From Terrimonas rubra (GTDB taxonomy: Bacteria; Bacteroidota; Bacteroidia; Chitinophagales; Chitinophagaceae): DNA of 64,000 bases. Every line of letters starts with the position of its first letter. Position 1 is the stretch's first letter. The notes under the pieces were generated by a model, which was not told the DNA's origin, made no database searches, and worked only from the letters and a program-made list of their open reading frames with translations. The stretch spans positions 1,736,001-1,800,000 of the forward strand of contig NZ_JBHUOZ010000001.1 of NCBI RefSeq assembly GCF_042686025.1, written 5' to 3'. The translations under genes were made by a program, and so were the position numbers. This document shows positions 53,401 through 60,963 of the stretch, in pieces.

Positions 53401-53579
53401 CACCGGAGAACAATCATGGAGGCTCCATGACCAATGATGACCTGGTATGGTGGAATATTGATTACCGGCAAATGGGCGTAGGCGGTGATAACAGCTGGGG
53501 TGCAAAACCACATGCCCGTTATTTATTACCTTACAGAAACTACCAATATACTTTTACGTTAAGGCCGGTTAAACCATAA
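50469..53579 (+). CDS. secreted GH2 beta-galactosidase (LacZ-type architecture)
   Basis: This enzyme is predicted to hydrolyse terminal beta-galactosides in the periplasm. A signal peptide (VKKSCFVFLFVLFIVNIIAAQ) precedes the GH2 sugar-binding, Ig-like and TIM-barrel domains. The acid/base Glu474 is in ITWSLGNESQM, and the nucleophile Glu537 is in PYIQCEYAHMMGNSGG. The C-terminal beta-galactosidase small chain (domain 5) begins near residue 750 and contains RTATDNDIGN and WFGRGPFDNYEDRK. At 1036 residues it matches LacZ. The ATG at 50469 is preferred to the adjacent GTG at 50466. It is 91 nt after susD and 61 nt before the GH63-like gene. The exact linkage is not known. Confidence 0.94.
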   Translation: MVKKSCFVFLFVLFIVNIIAAQEINNDWENPASPVHNTMKPAAWFIPYPGETAALSKGNSPFVQSLDGIWKFNLVNTPAERPTAFYKDNYDLRKWHDIKVPASWQTEGFDRFIFTDVEYPIPVNPPYVPADYNPVGSYKKSFTVPAGWKDKDVFIHFGAVSSFFYLWINEQYIGFSKDSKTEAKFNITPYLKKGQNTVSVQVFRFSDGSYLEGQDMWKLSGIERSVYLTARPPFSVYDFFVKASLDNQYKDGIFNLKIAFNKKPSAREAQQAVQVKIIDEEANNKILFQATPAITANGEVSINEVFPGIKKWNAETPHLYTLIINHLNKDGKIIESISHKIGFRKAEILHGLFLVNGVAVKFKGVNRHEFDMINGKVITREQMIRDIKLFKEYNINAVRNSHYPNAPEWYALCDQYGIYVVDEANIECDGMSFSPLKTLSDKAGWKNAYLNRTERMFETNKNFTSVITWSLGNESQMGDNFMATYQYLKSVDDSRPVAYEPASRTDYSDVFFPMYKSLNVMQEYVKEWRSKPYIQCEYAHMMGNSGGNLKEYWDLIYSNEQLQGGYIWDFSDQTFKIKDKNGRDIWGYGRDMGKVGETSDTSFCADGLFSADRKPHPQAFELKKIYQNIHFSPVDFAANKIDITNRFDFTNLSQYNFEWYIKGNGVMMAQGKLGRLDIAPHTTKTIQLNTPVLDVQPGVEYFLTINAKTKQELPLLPADFLVAFEQFKLPVYIEKQSEAISDLPSLELLQTNNEVKIFTSSFTVLFDKKNGWLSGYDLQGMAILKDALAPHFWRTATDNDIGNSQQIRCAVWQDPLKTAVLDSITVKQLDKQHIEVSTFHYLPDVKANYLAKYRVAANGYVQVNIEMLASAGDFPEMPRFGMRVVLHKAFDNVKWFGRGPFDNYEDRKSAATIDMYQMPADSLFHPYARAQESGYRTDVRWISLTNKQGLGLMAEGDPVISTGVLHFDMHKLEFNKDAPENNHGGSMTNDDLVWWNIDYRQMGVGGDNSWGAKPHARYLLPYRNYQYTFTLRPVKP

Positions 53580-53640
53580 GTAGAAATATTTTTCCGGATT
53601 GTAATAAGTCCGTTTTCGCGAATGATATAAGTTTTGAGAT

Positions 53641-55593
53641 ATGAAAAAAAAGTACTGCGCTGTTGTTTTATTCTTTTTATCACATCTGTGTTCTGCACAA
53701 CGGAATGCTTTTCCCGATGTATTGAACCTGCGCACTGAAGTAACAGATGTAAAAAAAATACTGCCTTCCGTGTTTAGCGATATGGGCGCCTGGTATGCTT
53801 ATGCATTACCGGAAAAAAAAGAACACTACGGTGCTTTTATCGGGCCGCTGTTAATGGATATGAACGGGAGGTGGCTGGCCAACACGCTGGCCCAGTTAAA
53901 TATTGCCGAAAATGGAAAAGAAATTGATCTTTCCGCTGCCAGTCCGGCCATACATTATTACCCCGGTTTACTGGAGCAGCAATTGCAGGTGAATGAGTTG
54001 AAAATAACTTTACAGCTGATCTTTGTATCGCGTAACGAAGCATTGCTTCAGACTGAAATTGTGAATACCGGTAAACAACAACGGACATTAACGGTTGGCT
54101 ACTCCGGTACAACAATGTTATCAACCGCAAAGATCAATGCCCTTCAAAATAGCATTGATATACATTTTAGTGATAGCGAACACCGGTTTATTATCGATTA
54201 CCTGGCTGGCGGGAAGAGTCAGATACAAACGGATAATCAATCCTATACCGTTAGTTTTCCTGCTGTACATATAGCTGCGGGTAAAGCCGTTCAACTCCTG
54301 CAATCACAAAAGTTTTACCACCGATCAGCTGATATGCAGGTAAGGAAAAATACACTTTCTTTTTTACAGGCACTGAATAAAAATAAAATGCGATGGGATG
54401 CTTACCTGCAACAGTATTTTGCAAAAGCAGGGCCGCTGAATAATGATAAAAAACGCCTCGCTGTAAAATCCATAATAACATTAATGACCAACTGGCGCAG
54501 CCGTTCAAAAGATATTTTACATGACGGTGTTTTTCCTTCTGTTAATTACCAGGGATTTTATGGTGTATGGAGCTGGGATAGCTGGAAACAGGCTGTTGCC
54601 TTGGGGTATTTTAACCAGCAACTTGCCCAAAATAATATCAGGAGCATGTTTGATTACCAGGATGAACACGGTATGGTGGCCGACTGTATTTATACAGATA
54701 AAAAAGAAAATAACTGGCGCGATACCAAGCCGCCACTGGCGGCATGGGCTGTACGGGAAATAAGCCGCTATGCAAAGGATAACAGTTTTATAAAAGAAAT
54801 GTACCCCAAACTGGTGAAGTATCATCAATGGTGGTATAAAAACAGGGATCATGATAAAAACGGTCTGTGTGAATATGGCTCCACCGATGGAACAAGGATC
54901 GCCGCCGCATGGGAGAGTGGTATGGATAATGCAGTGCGCTTTGATAGTGCTGTGATGATGAAAAACAACCCCGGTGCCTGGTCGCTTAACCAGGAAAGTG
55001 TAGACCTGAATGCGTATCTCTATGCCGAGAAATTATACCTTGCAGCATTAGCCACAAGTATTAATAAAATAGCGGAAGCAGAAAAGTGGAAAAAAGAAGC
55101 GAAGGAATTGGGTGAGCTGATCAACAAACGTTTCTATAATACAGCCAAGGGTTATTATTATGACAAACTGTTTAATACAGAAACTGCTATTGAAACAGAA
55201 GGCCCGGAAGGCTGGATACCTTTATGGGCCGGTATTGCTAATAAGGAACAGGCTGCTTCGGTAAAAAACATCATGGTGAATGAAACAAAATTCAATACAA
55301 AAGTGCCATTGCCTACGCTGACCGCGGATCATCCTAAATTTAATCCCCGGAAAGGATATTGGCGTGGCCCTGTTTGGCTGGACCAGTTTTATTTCGGGGT
55401 TGAAGGGCTGAAGCAATATGGGTATACTTCATTAGCGAAAGAGCTGACTGATAAATTATTACTGAACGGGGAGGGAATACTTACAGACACGCCATTGTTT
55501 GAAAACTACCATCCCGTTACCGGCGAAGGATTGAACGCTAAAAATTTCAGCTGGTCCGCCGCACATATTTTAATGTTATTAAAATCAAATTAA
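53641..55593 (+). CDS. secreted GH63-like alpha-glucosidase (YgjK type)
   Basis: The protein has a signal peptide (KKYCAVVLFFLSHLCSAQ), a beta-sandwich N-terminal domain to about residue 260 and an (alpha/alpha)6 barrel to the end. Motifs of the GH63 bacterial glucosidases are seen: GVWSWDSWKQAVALGYFN near residue 305, AAWESGMDNAVRFDSAV near residue 423 (Asp429, likely general acid), GYWRGPVWLDQFYFGVEGL near residue 575, and FENYHPVTGEG near residue 620 (Glu621 or Glu629 as candidate base). GH63 enzymes split alpha-1,2 or alpha-1,3-linked glucose by inversion. The length of 650 residues is shorter than E. coli YgjK (783). Trehalase family GH37 is a less likely alternative. The gene ends 10 nt before the kinase-lyase fusion. 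Confidence 0.85.
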   Translation: MKKKYCAVVLFFLSHLCSAQRNAFPDVLNLRTEVTDVKKILPSVFSDMGAWYAYALPEKKEHYGAFIGPLLMDMNGRWLANTLAQLNIAENGKEIDLSAASPAIHYYPGLLEQQLQVNELKITLQLIFVSRNEALLQTEIVNTGKQQRTLTVGYSGTTMLSTAKINALQNSIDIHFSDSEHRFIIDYLAGGKSQIQTDNQSYTVSFPAVHIAAGKAVQLLQSQKFYHRSADMQVRKNTLSFLQALNKNKMRWDAYLQQYFAKAGPLNNDKKRLAVKSIITLMTNWRSRSKDILHDGVFPSVNYQGFYGVWSWDSWKQAVALGYFNQQLAQNNIRSMFDYQDEHGMVADCIYTDKKENNWRDTKPPLAAWAVREISRYAKDNSFIKEMYPKLVKYHQWWYKNRDHDKNGLCEYGSTDGTRIAAAWESGMDNAVRFDSAVMMKNNPGAWSLNQESVDLNAYLYAEKLYLAALATSINKIAEAEKWKKEAKELGELINKRFYNTAKGYYYDKLFNTETAIETEGPEGWIPLWAGIANKEQAASVKNIMVNETKFNTKVPLPTLTADHPKFNPRKGYWRGPVWLDQFYFGVEGLKQYGYTSLAKELTDKLLLNGEGILTDTPLFENYHPVTGEGLNAKNFSWSAAHILMLLKSN

Positions 55594-55603
55594 ACACATT
55601 GTC

Positions 55604-57919
55604 ATGCATTTTAGTGAAACCGTTATCCGGCAACTGGCGAATGACCAATACCGCCTGGATGTAAAAGTAAGCCGGCTGAAAGGATATGATGAAGAGAATT
55701 TTTTACTGGAAGACAGTGTGGGAAAAAAGTATATCCTGAAAGTAGCAACGGAAAACCATCACTACGGTTTTATTGCAGCGCAGGTAGCTATTTTACAACA
55801 TCTTTCCGGAACGGGTATGAAGGACATGTTCCAGCAAATTGTACCCGATATACAGGGCGATCCTATATCAGTTGTAAAATATTCCGGTGCTGTTTATTAT
55901 ATCAGGGTGCTTACTTACCTGGATGGAACATTCTGGGCTGATAATAAAGACCGTAGTGATGCATTATATACCGACCTGGGTACTTTTTTGGGTAAGATGG
56001 ATAAGGGCTTACAACATTTTTCACATGCTGCCATACACCGGCATTATACCTGGGATGTGGCCAACGCCATCGATGCTTATACGAATGTAAAATATATAAA
56101 GGATCATGAACTGCGCAGGATGGTCGGCTATTTTTTACTGCAGTTTGAAACAGAAGTAGCACCCTTTCTCTCTTCGTTACGGCAGGCCTATATTCATAAT
56201 GATGCAAATGACCTGAATATTTTAGTTGGGAATGACAGGATAAAAGGGCTGATCGATTTTGGTGATATGGTGTACAGCGCCCTGGTCAATAACCTGGCCA
56301 TTGCCTGTACCTATGCTATGTTTGATACGGCCGACCCTTTACATGTAGCTGGTAAAATAGTGGGAGGGTATCACAGGGAGTACCCTTTGACAATGCAGGA
56401 AACGGACCTGCTTTATTACCTGGTAGCCGCCAGGTTGTGCATCAGCCTTACACAATCGGCCTATAATGCTTCGTTAAGCTCACAGAATGAGCATCATTTT
56501 GTGTCGGAAAAACAGGCCCGGGATTTATTATACCGGCTCATCAAAATAAACCCGGTAAAGGCACAGGATGGTTTCAGGTTGTCCTGCGGCTTTCCACCGT
56601 TAATTGATAAAACTGCCGGGTATGGTTCATTACTGAAGGAAAGAAAAAAACATATCGGCCGCAACCTGAGTATAAGTTACCGGCAGCCTTTAAAAATTGT
56701 AAAAGGCGCATTGCAGTATTTGTATGATGATCGGGGTAATACATTTGTGGATTGTGTTAATAATGTAAGCCATGTTGGGCATTGTCATCCTACAGTGGTT
56801 AAAGCGATGCAGAAACAAATCGCTATACTAAATACAAACACGAGGTATCTGAATGACAACATTACTGCGTATGCGAAAGCATTGATACAAACTTTACCGC
56901 CTAAACTTTCTGTATGTTATTTTACCAATTCGGGCAGTGAAGCGAATGACCTGGCCATAAGAATGAGCCGGCATTTTACCAAACAACAGGATGTGATTGT
57001 GTTAGATCATGCTTACCATGGAACAACAACTGTTGCCATGGAAATGAGTCCTTATAAGTTTGACGGGAAAGGCGGGTTTGCACAAAAGCCATATATCCAC
57101 AAAGCCGTTTCTCCCGATCTATACCGGGGTGAATTCCGCTATCAGCACGAAGATGCCGGCAGTAAATATGCCGGTTCCGTTAAAAACATTATTGAACAGT
57201 TATCTGCAGCTGACAAAGGTGTTGCGGCCTTTATCTGCGAAACACTTTTGGGCGTGGGTGGTCAGATACCTTTGCCCGCAAACTACCTGAAAGAAGTATA
57301 TAGTTATGTGCAGGCAGCCGGTGGAATTTGCATAGCCGATGAGGTACAGGTTGGCTTTGGAAGAGTGGGTGAAAGGTTCTGGGGCTTTGAATTACAGGAT
57401 GTAGAGCCGGATATAGTTGTCTTGGGAAAACCTATAGGGAACGGGCATCCGCTGGCGGCTGTGATTGTAACCGAAGAGATCGCGGAGCGCTTTAATAACG
57501 GAATGGAATATTTTAATACCTATGGGGGTAATCCTGTTTCCATGACCACGGGCTTGTCGGTATTAAATGTAATAAAGGATGAAAGCCTGCAGCAGCATGC
57601 GAAAGAAACCGGGGAACATCTCCTGCATTTGCTTAGGCTTTTAATGGATAAATACTCCATTATTGGCGATGTAAGGGGACATGGGCTGTTTATTGGCGCC
57701 GAACTGGTGCGTAGCCGGGAAACAAAAGAACCTGCCGTACAGGAGATCAATGAGATTGTTGAAAGGATGAAGGAGAAAGGATTTTTATTAAGTACAGACG
57801 GGCCTTTATATAATGTACTAAAAATAAAACCACCCCTGGTATTTAACAGGATCGATGCAACGGAAATGGTAGCAAAACTGGAAGAAGTATTGGAGGAGAT
57901 GAATATGGATAAGGTATAA
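55604..57919 (+). CDS. hydroxylysine-kinase-like/AGXT2L-type PLP phospho-lyase fusion protein
   Basis: Two enzymes are joined in 771 residues. Residues ~1-325 are an aminoglycoside-phosphotransferase-fold kinase of the AGPHD1/HYKK type: catalytic Asp200 in YIHNDANDLNILV, metal Asp218 in IDFGDMVYSALVNNLAI, then AARLCISLTQSAY. Residues ~345-771 are a class III PLP protein of the AGXT2L1/2 phospho-lyase group, with VNNVSHVGHCHP, LSVCYFTNSGSEANDLA, ADEVQVGFGRVGERFWGFE (Asp579), PLP Lys609 in VLGKPIGNGHP, and EYFNTYGGNPVS. In humans the two separate enzymes convert hydroxylysine to 5-phosphohydroxylysine, then to 2-aminoadipate semialdehyde, ammonia and phosphate. Ethanolamine is the alternative amine. 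There is no signal peptide, so it is cytoplasmic. The M23-like middle domain of some longer fusions is absent. Confidence 0.9.
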   Translation: MHFSETVIRQLANDQYRLDVKVSRLKGYDEENFLLEDSVGKKYILKVATENHHYGFIAAQVAILQHLSGTGMKDMFQQIVPDIQGDPISVVKYSGAVYYIRVLTYLDGTFWADNKDRSDALYTDLGTFLGKMDKGLQHFSHAAIHRHYTWDVANAIDAYTNVKYIKDHELRRMVGYFLLQFETEVAPFLSSLRQAYIHNDANDLNILVGNDRIKGLIDFGDMVYSALVNNLAIACTYAMFDTADPLHVAGKIVGGYHREYPLTMQETDLLYYLVAARLCISLTQSAYNASLSSQNEHHFVSEKQARDLLYRLIKINPVKAQDGFRLSCGFPPLIDKTAGYGSLLKERKKHIGRNLSISYRQPLKIVKGALQYLYDDRGNTFVDCVNNVSHVGHCHPTVVKAMQKQIAILNTNTRYLNDNITAYAKALIQTLPPKLSVCYFTNSGSEANDLAIRMSRHFTKQQDVIVLDHAYHGTTTVAMEMSPYKFDGKGGFAQKPYIHKAVSPDLYRGEFRYQHEDAGSKYAGSVKNIIEQLSAADKGVAAFICETLLGVGGQIPLPANYLKEVYSYVQAAGGICIADEVQVGFGRVGERFWGFELQDVEPDIVVLGKPIGNGHPLAAVIVTEEIAERFNNGMEYFNTYGGNPVSMTTGLSVLNVIKDESLQQHAKETGEHLLHLLRLLMDKYSIIGDVRGHGLFIGAELVRSRETKEPAVQEINEIVERMKEKGFLLSTDGPLYNVLKIKPPLVFNRIDATEMVAKLEEVLEEMNMDKV

Positions 57920-57932
57920 ACCGGCAAGGCAC

Positions 57933-57959
57933 TGATGACTGATACTGCATCATTTTTTT
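57933..57959 (+). terminator. weak terminator after the kinase-lyase fusion gene
   Basis: TGATG/CATCA form a 5-bp stem with a 10-base loop followed by seven T residues. It marks the end of the susC-to-fusion operon. Confidence 0.45.
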
Positions 57960-57986
57960 GAATTTTCCTTTTGCGTTTACAATGGG

Positions 57987-57994
57987 TACTTTTG
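57987..57994 (+). promoter_or_regulatory. candidate promoter -7 element of the DUF389 gene
   Basis: TACTTTTG matches TAnnTTTG and lies 24 bp before the ATG, giving a leader of about 10 nt. TTTG at 57970-57973 is too close to be a standard -33 element. Confidence 0.5.
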
Positions 57995-58010
57995 TCACTA
58001 AAACGCACCC

Positions 58011-59360
58011 ATGACAATTCGTGTATTACGTGTACTGACTTATTTACGCAAAAAACTACGTTTGCCGAATGACCCGGATAGTATCCGGCTGTCAACGGAG
58101 CGTATCAGGGACAGCGCTGAGATAGCGGGTGTAAACCTATGGGTACTGGTGATCGCTATTTTTATAGCCTGCCTGGGCTTAAATACCGATTCGGTAACCG
58201 TGGTAATCGGTGCCATGCTAATATCGCCGCTGATGGGTCCCATATCGGCCCTGGGTCTCGGCCTGGGTATTAATGATTGGGAACTCATTAAAAGAGCTTT
58301 GCGTAACCTGATCGTGGCGGCTTTATTATCACTCATTACATCTACACTGTTTTTTATCATTAGTCCCATGAAGGATGCGGGGCAGATGTTGTTATCACAA
58401 ACTTCTCCTTCTTTATACGATGTGCTGATCGCTTTTTTTGGCGGCCTGGCAAGTATCATGGCCAGTTCCAGTAAATTAAGGGCCAGCAATGTAATACCCG
58501 GGGTGGCCATTGCTACTACTTTAATGATGCCTTTGTGTACCGCAGGTTATGGTATATCTATTGGAGAGTGGCGGTATATTGCCGGTGCCATTTATATGTT
58601 CTTTATCAACTCGGTATTTATCGGCACAGCCACTTTTTTAATGGTCAATCTTTTCGGTTATCCTAAAGTGAGTATTCATGACAGGAAAAAACGTAAACGC
58701 ACCAGGACGGTGATTGCCACCTTGCTGGTGATTACCTTTATTCCAAGTGTGTACCTTACCTATCATATTGTTACCCGGTATTTTTTTGAAAAAAATGCCA
58801 ATGCTTTCATTAAAAATGAAGTACAGGATAAGGACCATTTTGTGATCACCAAAAGATTGCTCTATAACCGGAATAAACCCGTTATTGAGTTGAGTATGCT
58901 GGGTCAGAATATTGACAGTATTCAGTATACCGAACTGGTAAAAAAAATGCCCGGTTATTTCCTGGGGCATGTAGGCCTGGTATTGTTCCAGGGACAGGAT
59001 AGCAAGGTGGCTGCCAAATCATATTTTGACCAGGTAAGCAGTGGCCTGGAAATGAATAACGCGGCCATACAAAATTTATACAGGCGGGTGGACAGTCTGC
59101 AGAAAATAACTAACCAGCAGTTATACGTGGATAGCCTGGAATATAAAATAGCCAGGCTGGTACATACCATTGATACCAGTATACAAACCGTACGTGTGTC
59201 CAATATAATTGCGTATAATATGACTAAAGCCAGAAAAGATACCTCCTGGACGGCACAGTTACAGTTTAACAGAATTCCTGTTCCTGCTGATCGTAACAAG
59301 ATGACCGAACTGGTAAAAGAAAAGCTGGGTTTACAAAATCTGCAGTTACGTTTCGATTAA
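58011..59360 (+). CDS. DUF389 multi-pass membrane protein with coiled C-terminal domain
   Basis: The N-terminal half (about residues 40-235) is a DUF389 domain with about six transmembrane segments and the conserved loops DSVTVVIGAMLISPLMGPIS and AIATTLMMPLCTAGYGI. DUF389 proteins are of unknown function. After a further helix near residue 240 (VIATLLVITFIPSVYLTYHI), the C-terminal ~190 residues form a soluble alpha-beta and coiled domain (NLYRRVDSLQKITNQQLYVD). At 449 residues it is typical of the Bacteroidota form. Its own promoter and the preceding weak terminator separate it from the glycan locus, and it is convergent with the MFS gene. Confidence 0.9.
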   Translation: MTIRVLRVLTYLRKKLRLPNDPDSIRLSTERIRDSAEIAGVNLWVLVIAIFIACLGLNTDSVTVVIGAMLISPLMGPISALGLGLGINDWELIKRALRNLIVAALLSLITSTLFFIISPMKDAGQMLLSQTSPSLYDVLIAFFGGLASIMASSSKLRASNVIPGVAIATTLMMPLCTAGYGISIGEWRYIAGAIYMFFINSVFIGTATFLMVNLFGYPKVSIHDRKKRKRTRTVIATLLVITFIPSVYLTYHIVTRYFFEKNANAFIKNEVQDKDHFVITKRLLYNRNKPVIELSMLGQNIDSIQYTELVKKMPGYFLGHVGLVLFQGQDSKVAAKSYFDQVSSGLEMNNAAIQNLYRRVDSLQKITNQQLYVDSLEYKIARLVHTIDTSIQTVRVSNIIAYNMTKARKDTSWTAQLQFNRIPVPADRNKMTELVKEKLGLQNLQLRFD

Positions 59361-59374
59361 CTGATCATTTAAAA

Positions 59375-60634
59375 TCAGTACTGCATCTTCCGTAATGAAG
59401 GGGCTTTGAACCAGGTGACTATTACTACACCAATGGTCATACAGCCGCCGAATACCACAGAAGGAATAACACCCAGCAACCTGGCCATGGTACCGCTTTC
59501 AAACTGCCCTAATTCATTACTGCTGTTAATGAACATAGAGCTTACGCTCATTACCCGGCCACGAACATGGTCCGGTGTTTTTAACTGCATGATGGTACCA
59601 CGGGTTACCACGCTTACACCATCCATAATGCCTGCAATGACCAATGCCAGAAAAGAAAGTATAAACCATTTGGACAGGCCAAAAATAATAATGCAGACAC
59701 CAAAGCCGGCTACTGCATACATGAGTTTTTTGCCCTGGTTGCGGCGCATAGGAAGGAAGGTTAAAGTAAGCACACTGATGATGGCGCCGATATCCGTAGC
59801 CGCATTTAACCAGCCAAAGCCTATAGAGCCTACTTTTAAAATATCCCTGGCATAGATGGGCACCAGTGCTACGGCACCACCAAATAATACGGCAAACAGG
59901 TCCAGTGACAAGGCACCTAATATCTCCTTGGTCTTAAATACAAAACGTAAGCCTTCGCTCATGCTTTGTAAAGTGGTTTGCTGGGCCGGCTTGGCTACCG
60001 GCGGCTGTCTTTTTAAAAATGCGAGTACAATCATTGAAACACTCATGATACTGCAAACAACAATGAGCGTATTGTGTATGCCAATAAAATGAATTAAAAA
60101 ACCTCCGGTGGCATGGCCTGTAACGGATGCCGTTAAAAAAGCACCCTGGTTCCAGGTAATGGCATTTTGTAACAAATGCCGGGGTACGATACCCGCGATC
60201 ATGGTACTGAAACTGGGCCCTACAAAGGAGCGTATCAGCCCCGTAATGACAAAGAGCCCATAGATACACCAGGCGATCTGTTTGTTTTTAAGGTGAGAGC
60301 CGATGTAACCGCCTGATAAAAACAACAACGCACCCGCTACACATACATACACAAATATGCTGCGTAACATCAGGTTGCGTTTTTCACTCCTGTCAATCAC
60401 ATGCCCGGCATACAGGGCCATGATAAAAGCCGGGATAAACTCTGACAGTCCCACCAGGCCAATGGCCAGCGGGTCGTTGGTCAGTTCGTAGATCCACCAG
60501 CCTACCACGGAAGTAATCATGCGCAGGGACATGACAAACATAAAACGGCCGGTAATGAGGTTTCGGTATTGAATCACCCTTAATGCAGCAAAAGGGTCGG
60601 AAGTAACCTGTTTGATGGAGGAGTCGTCATTCAT
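59375..60634 (-). CDS. MFS transporter (MFS_3/EntS-like exporter family)
   Basis: This 12-helix major facilitator protein is predicted to export a small molecule. The N-terminal cytoplasmic segment SSIKQVTSDPFAALRVIQYR leads into TM1. The conserved loop between TM2 and TM3 is GHVIDRSEKRNLML (motif A-like, about residue 80). QSMSEGLRFVFKTKEILGAL, in the middle cytoplasmic loop, is characteristic of the MFS_3 group. The ATG at 60634 is preferred over a TTG at 60670, because the promoter -7 element lies inside that extra stretch. The protein is then 419 residues. Substrate unknown. Confidence 0.88.
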   Translation of the reverse strand: MNDDSSIKQVTSDPFAALRVIQYRNLITGRFMFVMSLRMITSVVGWWIYELTNDPLAIGLVGLSEFIPAFIMALYAGHVIDRSEKRNLMLRSIFVYVCVAGALLFLSGGYIGSHLKNKQIAWCIYGLFVITGLIRSFVGPSFSTMIAGIVPRHLLQNAITWNQGAFLTASVTGHATGGFLIHFIGIHNTLIVVCSIMSVSMIVLAFLKRQPPVAKPAQQTTLQSMSEGLRFVFKTKEILGALSLDLFAVLFGGAVALVPIYARDILKVGSIGFGWLNAATDIGAIISVLTLTFLPMRRNQGKKLMYAVAGFGVCIIIFGLSKWFILSFLALVIAGIMDGVSVVTRGTIMQLKTPDHVRGRVMSVSSMFINSSNELGQFESGTMARLLGVIPSVVFGGCMTIGVVIVTWFKAPSLRKMQY

Positions 60635-60641
60635 AGCGGTG

Positions 60642-60671
60642 CAAAGGTAGTAGTTATTGGATTGTTCCAAA
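60642..60671 (-). promoter_or_regulatory. full Bacteroidota promoter of the MFS gene, nearly leaderless
   Basis: On the minus strand TTTG (60671-60668), an 18-bp spacer and TACCTTTG (60649-60642) match the TTTG-N19-TAnnTTTG consensus closely. Transcription would start about 6 bp downstream, within about 2 nt of the ATG at 60634. Confidence 0.7.
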
Positions 60672-60687
60672 AGATCAAAGTCTTAAA

Positions 60688-60764
60688 TGAGCAATAGGCA
60701 ATGGACAATAGGCAATTGACAAATGATAGTTGACAAGTGACAATGGGCAATAAGCAATTGGCAA
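60688..60764. repeat. eleven-unit heptad repeat array (TAGGCAA/TTGACAA family)
   Basis: Eleven consecutive 7-bp units in exact register: tgagcaa, taggcaa, tggacaa, taggcaa, ttgacaa, atgatag, ttgacaa, gtgacaa, tgggcaa, taagcaa, ttggcaa. This is the longest array of this family and starts 16 bp beyond the MFS promoter. Confidence 0.85.
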
Positions 60765-60879
60765 AAGAAGGCTGATTATTCATTGATCACTATTCTTTGC
60801 TGATCAGTGAACCGGAAGATGCAGTGTGCGACGCAAGGAACGATGATAGCATTTCTACAACCGATTACAAACTGATGGT

Positions 60880-60961
60880 ATTCAGTATATAGTATTTAGT
60901 ATACAGAAGGAAAACCTGATACAGCACGACAACCTCAAACCTTATACCTTAAACTTTAAAC
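60880..60961. repeat. two short heptad blocks before the SNF2 gene end
   Basis: At 60880-60907: attcagt, atatagt, atttagt, atacaga. At 60934-60961: ctcaaac, cttatac, cttaaac, tttaaac, ending 2 bp before the SNF2 stop codon. Confidence 0.65.
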
Positions 60962-60963
60962 CC

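Noticed and set aside
60635..60670. N-terminal extension of the MFS protein from a TTG codon
   Set aside because: The stretch contains the promoter -7 element, so it cannot be translated from that promoter. The ATG at 60634 is preferred.
60688..60764. Repeat array considered as a CRISPR
   Set aside because: Units are 7 bp, degenerate and have no spacers, and no cas genes are present. It belongs to the heptad repeat class.
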